Assembly (NCBI GenBank): GCA_030267965.1
Contig: BRYA01000661.1
Span: forward strand, 16,744-80,743
Direction: 5' to 3'
Source: Triparma columacea
Lineage: Eukaryota > Sar > Bolidophyceae > Parmales > Triparmaceae
DNA length: 64,000 bases
In this document: positions 56,604 through 64,000 of the stretch, piece by piece
How positions within the stretch are numbered: position 1 is the first letter of the stretch
Layout of the letters: the number at the start of each line of letters is the position of its first letter
Notes under the pieces: generated by a model
Seen by the model: the letters and a program-made list of their open reading frames with translations, nothing else
Databases searched by the model: none
Told to the model about the DNA's origin: nothing
Program-made: the position numbers and the translations under genes

Positions 56604-58104
56604 CTACACGGACCGGCTCAACTGCATCAAGGCCTCCTCCTTGATTTTCCCACTCCTCTCCTGGATCCTCCCCGCATCTGGCGCCTCGACCTGCACCATC
56701 CGCATGTACTTCTGCCTGAAGTCCTTCTTCTCCAACAGCGACCTAAGCGCGAAGTAGTACTTCGCGTATAGGGACGACGAAATGTACAGGTCCCACTTCA
56801 CCTCCGATAGGAACGTGCGCTCGAGAGCGTTGATGCAAGAGAGGGAAAACTGCGGGTACACGGTGGCGAACTGAGGAATACGTGGATTAGTTGTGTGGGA
56901 GGCGAGTCGCAGCTTATAGCACAGAATCGCCCCCCCCCCTCCCCCCCCTCACCTCGATATTCCAGCTGCTCAAGTCTTGCCAAACCTTACTTGCCAGGAG
57001 GAGGCCGCACATCAGAATCGGCCTCCAAGTCTTGGCCATTAGGGGGACGTTACCCCTCTCCATGAGCCTCTCGACGTAAATGAGGCAGACCACGGAGCAC
57101 TCAGACGAGAGCTGGACCTTCCGAAAGAGCTGGTACATAAAGTCATAAATTTCAGAAGTTTCCGGGACGGCAAACGTCTTCTTGACAGGCTTGGCGACAA
57201 AAAAGGCCCCACCCGGGAGGGTGGGCACCCTGACGGTCGTGTGTTGGTAGGAGGGGGTCGCATAATTTGACTCGCAGAAGAGGGAGAGCTTGTTGGTGTG
57301 GAAGAGGCCCGAGTTCTCATTCTCCTTGGACCTGGTCGAATAGCGCCTCTCAATCTTGACGACGTGCTGGTGCACGACCATAGCCACCCTCTTCAGGGCG
57401 TCCTTGAAGTTGACCCTTCCCAGGCTGCCCATGTTCGCAATCGCCTTGTCATCCCTCTTTCCGACCTCCTTGTATTTGCCCAACACGTCGGGCTTGTTGG
57501 AGAGCTTCTTAGGGTCAGCAGCCGTCGTCTGTGCCACCTTACGGGGTAACTTTGGCGTGTAAGCCTCCGAGGACGGGCGAAATGTTTCGTTTGACGCTTC
57601 GTTTATTGTGGTTGTTTTCTGCTTGGGCGAGGTTGGTGTAGTGAGCAATTGGAAAGGGTTCGCTCCTCCCCCCTTCGCTCATCACGTACGCTCTCAACGC
57701 ACCTTCTTCTTCTTCTTCTTCTTCTTCTTCTTCTCCCCCTCCATGCTATTCTTTAGTGCACTTTCCAAAATTTTATTGTCCGCCCCAATGCTGCTCTTCA
57801 CAGCGACCACCTCCCTCTTCTGCAGGCTAGGAGTCAGCCCACCATTCCCAACCACCCCCGAACCAGCACTATCGGCAGCACCGGCAGCACCTACTGCCGT
57901 GTCAGTCGGTGTCAACCCCCCTCCATGAACTCCATTTTCACCATCCTTCGTCACACTTCCAAGTGTAGAGCTAGGGTTCGGTGAAGGTTCAAAACTGCTC
58001 CCAATTCCATCCATCGAGGTAGACACAGCACTATACACCGCAGTAGGGCGACTTGCACCAATGGATCCCCGGAAGTCTCCAGGTCTGCGAGGATGGGACT
58101 GCAT
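56604..58104 (-). CDS. Cyclin Y/PHO80-like cyclin
   Basis: Exons 58104-57703, 57618-56953 and 56870-56604 (444 aa) join in phase. The cyclin box spans about residues 245-400: IYDFMYQLFRKVQLSSECSV, VCLIYVERLMER, WRPILMCGLLLASKVWQDLS, then across the last intron NIEFATVYPQFSLSCINALE and WDLYISSSLYAKYYFALRSL. This matches the single-box PHO80/cyclin Y group, which binds PCTAIRE/Pho85-type kinases in nutrient or membrane-linked signalling. The N-terminal 220 residues are disordered, with a run of lysines at the first exon end. The partner kinase is not in the window. Confidence 0.82.
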
Positions 58105-58675
58105 TGATGATTTTTCTTTGGGTTAAAAAGGACCTTCGTGCACCACAAAGAGCACAGAAAGCTACGACCAGATCACCAACACGTGTCGATATGGAATAGT
58201 GACCGAATATCTCAAATTGGCTCTCTAGATTGGGTGGATTGGGCTCCTGAAAGTCCAGAATTCAGGGGCGAGAAATCCTTGGAAAATCCTGTGAACAGAA
58301 AATCTCCAATATTTCCATTTCATTTAGGTGAGAAAGAGCCACAATATGGGATATTTTCGTTGCCACAACGAAGACCATTCAATATATACCGAGCGACTGC
58401 AAAATTTTGCCCCCCCGCTAGCCCTCTCAGCTCTTACTTGCCCCTCTCATCTCGGGCTTCTCAACCGTGCTGGTCTGCATCATTTCATGTCTTTGGTTCG
58501 TTGATTGTAGCCGCTTTTATGCCCCCCGCCCAGAACACTACTTGGTCACCCCACACCAGCAATTAAAAAGTCGTGGCCTTACTGTAATTCATTTTCATGT
58601 CCCTCTCCTGCGATTCTCACGAACCTATCTAACACACTGTCCTCCTTTTCTTGCAGAGGGATACTTTAAGCGACA
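58105..58675 (+). promoter_or_regulatory. Divergent cyclin/Rac region with a probable 5' UTR intron of Rac
   Basis: A donor-like TTTAG|GTGAGAAAG at 58328 and a strong acceptor CTCCTTTTCTTGCAG ending at 58656, 20 bases before the Rac ATG, suggest an intron in the 5' UTR (58328-58656). The frame 58138-58566 across it is not protein-like. Confidence 0.45.
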
Positions 58676-59460
58676 ATGCAGAACATCAAGTGTGTCGTGG
58701 TAAGTACCTCACATGCTTGGCTCGCGCGTCGTTTCCGTCTCGCCCCTCCTTTGGCATTCAAGATCAACAGAAAATTCATTCTGCTGCGGATATGCTTCTG
58801 AGGCATTGTGCTGGTGTGGTGTTTGCCCCCCTAAACCCTCTTTCTATACCTCCCCCCTCCCCCTTAATCCCATTTTCACCCCCCCCCCCCCTCCCCTTCC
58901 AGGTCGGAGACGGAGCCGTCGGTAAAACGTGCCTCCTCATCAGTTACACAACCAATGCCTTCCCTGGGGAGTACATCCCCACGGTTTTCGACAACTACTC
59001 CGCCAATGTAATGGTGAACGGGGTTCCCATCAACCTTGGGCTTTGGGATACCGCTGGACAGGAAGATTACGACCGCCTGCGTCCTCTCTCTTACCCCCAG
59101 ACTGATGTCTTCCTCATCTGTTTCTCCATCACGTCTCTTTCTAGTTTTGATAATGTCAAGAGCAAGTGGTGGCCGGAGATCACCCACCACGCCCCTGGCG
59201 TGCCTTTCATTTTGGTCGGAACCAAGCTCGATCTTCGCTCTGACGAAACTACCATCAAAAAATTGGGAGAGAAGCACCAGCAGCCTGTGTCGTTTGAGCG
59301 CGGCCAGGCCCTCGCCGACGAGATCGGCGCCTTCAAGTACGTCGAGTGTTCCGCCTTGACGCAGGGAGGATTGAAGCAGGTTTTTGACGACGCCATCCGT
59401 TGCGTCTTGAATCACAAACAGGCCCCCAAGAAGAAGAAGAGTGGCTGCATCATTCTTTGA
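58676..59460 (+). CDS. Rac/Rho-type small GTPase
   Basis: A 24-bp first coding exon (58676-58699, MQNIKCVV) and 58903-59460 give 193 aa, the usual Rac length. P-loop [12 protein letters not shown], switch [13 protein letters not shown], switch [29 protein letters not shown] and ECSALTQ are all intact, and the Rho insert is present near residue 125. A polybasic KKKK and CIIL box predict geranylgeranylation and plasma-membrane targeting. It should act as a GTP-dependent switch for actin or NADPH-oxidase-type effectors. Polyadenylation-like AATAATAAAA lies about 100 bp after the stop. Confidence 0.95.
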
Positions 59461-59629
59461 GCGACAAAAATGCACGAAGCAGGGGGGATGGAAGGGCAGG
59501 GGGAAGGGGGAGGCGGGGAGTAAGAGGAGCGCAGCTCGGGTTGGGACCTAATTCCAATAATAAAACATAAAAAAAACAACAAACAAAGGAACTAATTTCC
59601 CATTCCGCCACCGACTCCAACTGCCATTG

Positions 59630-61838
59630 CTACACCCCCCCGCATCCCCGTTGACCAATCGGCCTCCTCCTCGAGCCCAGGGGATCGTCACTCAGTTCCT
59701 TCCCGCTCAGGATGAGAGTCTTGATTCGATACTCAGGCAGGCCCAGCGTCTCCGGGACGTTGCGTGCAACTCCTTTGGAGACGCTAATCTCTCCACCGAC
59801 TGCCACCATCATGGCTCGCTTGTCCCTGATGCGGGCTTCGAACAGCCTCCTCCTCATTTCCTCGAGCCTCCTCTCCTTCTCCTTTGCAGTAGGGATACCC
59901 CAGAATCTGTCCACGGCCCTCTGGTCAGCCTCGTTCAGGGCCATGCTATGCCTCTCCAAATTCTGCCGGTGCTCCTCCTCTGCCAGCCTGTGCTGACGTT
60001 CGAGCTCTAGCCTGGCCTCCTCAGCCCTGCGCATCTCTGCCTCCTTGTGCATCTTCTCCCTGAGGATCTTGTCAAGCTTCTTCTGCTCGTTCCGCTTGTC
60101 TATCTTTTGCTGGCGAAGCCACTGCTGCCTCTGATACTTTGCCTCGATTTTGTCTTTCACCTCCTGCGCGTCCTCCAACCACCTCTCCATGTTCTCCTCA
60201 AAGTTGGCGCGCTCGGCCGCTGCCCTCTGCCTCTCCTGTTCATCCTTCCTCCAGTCGAGCTTCTTCTTGGCCTCACTGAGCTCAAATTTCCACTGCTTCA
60301 ATTCCCTCGATTCGTCTGCGATGACTATAGGGGTCGTTCCGAACGCCTCGGAAGCCGCAGCTGCCGTAAGGGGGATCCCGCTTATGGGATGGTACTCCTT
60401 CAGGGAGGTCGACGAGGCGTTTTTGCGCTCCTTCCTAGAGTGTTCGTGGAGACCGTAGGCCGTCTCAAATTCAAGCGAGGCAGCGAGGTTCCTTGTGTTT
60501 AAAGACTTGTCTTGAGAGTGGAGCTCTTGCTGCATCCACTTTCCGTCCGTTTGGACAGCGTCCCGAATCATATTTTTGAAGATGAGCTTTTTCAGCTCCT
60601 CAGCTTCCTTTTCCTTCCTCTTCCTCTCGTCTTGCTCTCGCTTCTTTTTGATGGCTGCGACGAGCGATGGAAAGGGTTGCGTTAGTATTTAGCGGGATTG
60701 GATTGGATTGGATTGGTTTTGAGAAAAAATAGATGATGGATAGATTGTCGCGTTAGGGTTGCGCCCATGCATTCTCACCTCGCTTCCGGTGCTTCGTGTT
60801 CTTCTTGGCAGCGATTATGGCCTTAACGGTCTCTACAAACTCCATGTTCCTCTTCTCCTGGACCCACCATGTGCTCTTCTCAACGTCAAGTTTCCTTGCC
60901 TGCTCCAACAGGTCCAGCCGATTTTGCCACAGGGCGTGCCACATTTCCAAATCATTCCCTGCCCTGAGAGCAAACGTGTATACCTCCTTCTTGCACTCAT
61001 AGCAAATCAGCTTTGTATCCACGACGTGTTTATTGCTCGCGATGGCCTGCCCGGTCGCATCGGAGAAGAATATTGTCGTTTTCTCTGCCTCTTCGTCAAA
61101 CGCGACGGAGAAAAAGTCAGTTGTGGGATTCACTGTAAAGTCCCTTTTCTCCAACAGTTCATTCTCGTGGATTGACGTGGGCCGGCCGAACTTCTTGGCA
61201 GCACCATTATCAATAAGGTTGTGGATTCTTCCTACTTCCTTAGTTATCTTCCGCCTGGCGGTGCAAATCGGACACTTCGGCTCGTCTGCTGTGGTGATAA
61301 GGAGGTCGAGGAACATCTCCATAGTCATGTTATACTCGAAGGAGGTCTTGATGACGCTTTCACGGTCCTGCGGGGACATGTCAAACATAATGGTGACAAA
61401 CTTTGTCAGGGTCTCCTGGGGAAGGTTTAGCGTCATCTTGAATCGATCCCAATCAATCTCAAACTGAAGGTTGAAGAGGTCCACCATCAGGTCGCTCGAG
61501 AGCGGGTTGAGAACCTTGAGCAATATCTCGCAAGTAGGAACATCCAGCTTGTCTAGAAAATCCAAGACTCTAAGCCGAAATTCCTCCGTCGGAGCCTTTT
61601 TCATGACGGTATTTAGGTGTATACGGGCATCTATGGATGCAACACCCATAAAAGCAACGGCCCTCTCCAGATCATTAGGGAGGTGCTCGAGCAGTTTGAG
61701 GAACTCTCTCTGGGCTTGCTTCGACTGAGAAGGGTTTACATCATCGTCGGGACCCTTCATCACATTACGCTTGGATTTTGCCCTCCGTCGGATCTTCAAC
61801 TTGTGGGTTTCCGACGTGGGTGATTTTTCGCCCTCCAT
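59630..61838 (-). CDS. Conserved-looking coiled-coil protein with Cys pairs
   Basis: Exons 61838-60779 and 60654-59630 (694 aa) join in phase through GTGAGA...TCGTCGCAG. The first half has a helical N-terminal region and two Cys pairs, PKCPICTARR and LICYECKKE, possibly a split zinc site around residues 195-295. The second half is dominated by a charged coiled coil (about residues 455-600: RQRAAAERANFEENMERWLE, EQKKLDKILREKMHKEAEMR). The C-terminus contains PEYRIKTLILSGKELSDDPL. I do not recognise a named family; a cytoskeletal or ciliary scaffold is possible but unsupported. It diverges from the CDPK gene, 222 bp between starts. Confidence 0.65.
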
Positions 61839-62060
61839 CCTTGGCTTCGGTTGGTAAGGGGAGAGGCCAAAGGCAGGGAAATGGAGGGAGGGGGGGGGTT
61901 TGGGGGATCAAATCAATGATCCTTCGACGCTCCGAGGAAGTTAAGTAGACTTGAAGCCTTAAAGGATGCGGCTTTGGGGGTTCTTCTCCCAGGTAAAAAT
62001 CCCGAATTCAGGCCGGGTCTGCTGCCCAAAATTAGCCTCGAGCTTTACTTGCGATTCCTG

Positions 62061-63978
62061 ATGGGAACCAAGTTTTCTAGTCTTGTAAGTTTCGAGCTCG
62101 TGAAAGACGGGCGCGACCCGAGCAACAAACCCGACGCAGGGTCTTCAGTTAGGCTGCTTTTTGGACAGGATTGCTGGGATCTCCGGGTTGTTCTTGAATA
62201 AGATTTTTTGGGGATGCTGGGATGGCGCAGTTGGGAGGGATGTGGCGACTGGGCGGAGGACGGGAAAGTTCGAAGCAATGACCCTCGATATCTATTCTTA
62301 ATCCCATTTGGGGGTAATTTGGGCAGGATCTGCTTGTGCTCGTTCCTAGAAGTAATGAATTCTGTTCGTTTTGTTAACCCGCTCCCTCCCCAAACGCAGT
62401 CGAAATCCAAGAAACAGAAGCAACCTAAAGAGCGCACGAGCAAAAAGAGGCACCACGACAGGAACATGTCTAGGAAACAGGAGTCAGTTGCGTTGATCAC
62501 GGATCACCTCTCTGATGTGAGAGAAAAGTACCACATTCAGCCCAAGGAGCTCGGGCACGGACACTATGGCGTCGTGCGCAAGTGCCAGGAACGCGAAAGT
62601 GGCGCATGGTTTGCCATCAAGTCAATCCGGAAAAAGAAGGTTGGCAAGATTGATGTCCTTAAGGTGAGGGAGGAGCTGGTTGTCATCGTATAGGAGGGCA
62701 GTTTGATAGGTTCTTCATCAATTCGGCCGTCGCTCTTCTCCTCACCCTCCCCTCCAACAGCGCGAGATTGATATCCTCAAGGAGGTCACCCACCCCAACA
62801 TCATCAACCTACACGAGGTCTACGAGGACGAGAAATACCTCCACCTCGTCACCGAGCTTTGCACGGGAGGGGAGCTGTTCGACAGGATCATCGCCAAGAC
62901 GCAGAGCAAGGAGGGTCACTTTTCCGAGCACGATGCCGCCGAGATCATCAAGGAGATAATCGAGGCCATTGCCTACTGCCACGACGTCAAGCACATCTGC
63001 CACCGCGACCTCAAGCCCGAGAACTTCCTGTTCGAGACCCCCGACGAGCACAGCAAGATAAAGATAATCGACTTCGGCCTCAGCAGGCACGAGGACACCG
63101 GTCCTACCCACATGATGAAGACCAAGGTCGGGACCCCCTACTACGTCGCCCCGGAGGTCCTCAACAAGGAGTACGACAAGAGCTGCGACATGTGGAGCAT
63201 CGGCGTAATCACTTACATCCTCCTCTGCGGTTACCCCCCCTTCTACGGCGACAACGACCACGAGATCTTCGCGTCGGTCAGGGCGGCACAGTACGACTAC
63301 CCATCACCGGAGTGGGACGGCATCAGCGGGAAGGCTAAGGACTTCATCGACCACCTACTAAAGAAGGACCCCAAGGCCCGGCTCACGGCCGCCAACGCCC
63401 TCGACCACCCCTGGTTCTCCGACCTCGGCGTGGTCGACAAGAGCACCCTCCCTAAGATCAAGCACGGCGGGAGCGTCAACACGGAGTTCCGCAAGTACAT
63501 GGCAATGTCGAAGCTGAAGAAGGCCGCCCTCGCCCACATCGCCACCCACCTTACGAACGAGGAGGTGAAGGGTCTGAAGGAAGTTTTCCAGGCCATTGAC
63601 GTTGACAGCTCCGGTACGTTGACGGTAGAGGAGATCAAGGACGCCCTCGCTAACGGGGGCTTCACCAAGAACTTCAACGCCGAGCTGGAGTCCATCATGG
63701 ACTCGCTCGACGTCGAGGGCCACCACGAGCTAAACTGGGAGGACTTTGTATCCGCTACCATTGACAAGAGCACGGTCATGCAGGAGGATAAGATTAGAAT
63801 GGCGTTCCACCACTTCGATAGGACCAACAGGGGGAGCATAAGCGTGAAGGACCTGGCGGGGGTGTTCGGGAGCGAACATCAGGCGAAGGAGGTTATGAAG
63901 GACGTGGACTTTAACGGGGACGGGGTCATCTCGTATGAAGAATTTCACGCTATGATGGAGGCGGATGCTGACAAATGA
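62061..63978 (+). CDS. Calcium-dependent protein kinase (CDPK)
   Basis: Exons 62061-62084, 62400-62663 and 62761-63978 (501 aa) join in phase. The 24-bp first exon encodes MGTKFSSL, an N-myristoylation signal (G2, S6). Kinase domain: GHGHYGVV loop, FAIKSI lysine, CHRDLKPENFL catalytic loop, KIIDFGLS, GTPYYVAPEVL, MWSIGVITYILLCGYPPF. An autoinhibitory junction (FRKYMAMSKLKKAALAHIA) follows, then four EF-hands: the first (DVDSSGTLTVEE) and fourth (DFNGDGVISYEE) are canonical, while the second (DVEGHHELNWED) and third (DRTNRGSISVKD) lack standard ligands. It phosphorylates Ser/Thr on Ca release of the junction, at membranes if myristoylated. Without the tiny first exon the acylation signal would be missed. 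Confidence 0.93.
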
Positions 63979-64000
63979 GGGGGGGGAGGAGCGGGGGGGG

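Noticed and set aside
58138..58566. Plus-strand 142-codon frame upstream of Rac
   Set aside because: No protein-like features, spans a probable 5' UTR intron donor at 58328.
61974..62201. 75-codon frame containing MGTKFSSL
   Set aside because: Only the eight codons from 62061 are used; the rest reads into the GTAAGT intron of CDPK.
1..64000. tRNA, rRNA, riboswitch, operon or Shine-Dalgarno features
   Set aside because: None could be supported; spliceosomal introns show this is eukaryotic nuclear DNA, and no tRNA cloverleaf was recognised by eye.

Overview
This is nuclear DNA of a eukaryote with a compact, intron-containing genome of roughly balanced base composition. Gene content points to a photosynthetic or secondarily derived stramenopile alga: a calcium-dependent protein kinase, two-domain EF-hand cation channel, MLO-like protein, MCTP-like C2 protein, VPS13-like lipid-transfer protein, and a candidate secretory leader on one conserved protein. 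A bolidophyte/Parmales-like or diatom-related alga is my best guess; this is inference and no species marker is present. Introns are mostly short (about 70 to 350 bp), usually start GTGAG and end CAG. I joined exons by reading frame, splice-site motifs and protein continuity. No rRNA, tRNA, CRISPR, intact transposon or viral gene was seen.

Layout. 1-8.9 kb: GNAT acetyltransferase (-), PP2C phosphatase (+), MLO-like protein with EF-hands (-), two-domain calcium-type channel with EF-hands (+). 9-14.5 kb: mRNA-capping-enzyme-like pseudoenzyme (-), DusA-type dihydrouridine synthase (+), a peroxiredoxin-like/DUF6875 fusion (-). 14.8-31.2 kb: a giant membrane protein made of three repeats (+), membrane-anchored aromatic amino acid decarboxylase (-), full ABCA transporter (+), a 540-bp very AT-rich island, MFS transporter (+), low-complexity hypothetical (-). 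31.2-47 kb: secreted histidine phosphatase (+), small hypothetical (-), VPS13-like protein (+), MCTP-like C2/PH protein (-), LCAT-like lipase (-), two hypotheticals. 47.5-64 kb: half-size EamA transporter (+), WDR3/UTP12 (-), four-finger C2H2 protein (+), two hypotheticals (+), cyclin Y/PHO80-like cyclin (-), Rac-type GTPase (+), coiled-coil protein (-), CDPK (+).

Genes alternate strands almost perfectly, giving about a dozen head-to-head pairs with start codons 67 to about 570 bp apart and tail-to-tail pairs tens of bp apart, one of which overlaps in coding sequence. Two themes recur: calcium signalling (MLO-EF-hand, EF-hand channel, C2 protein, CDPK) and membrane lipid handling (ABCA, VPS13, MCTP, LCAT, lying partly side by side at 33-45.5 kb). 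The most novel items are the triple-repeat membrane protein, the capping-enzyme paralog that has lost both active sites, the MLO protein with a built-in calcium sensor and His-Gly-Gly tract, and the Prx-like/DUF6875 fusion.
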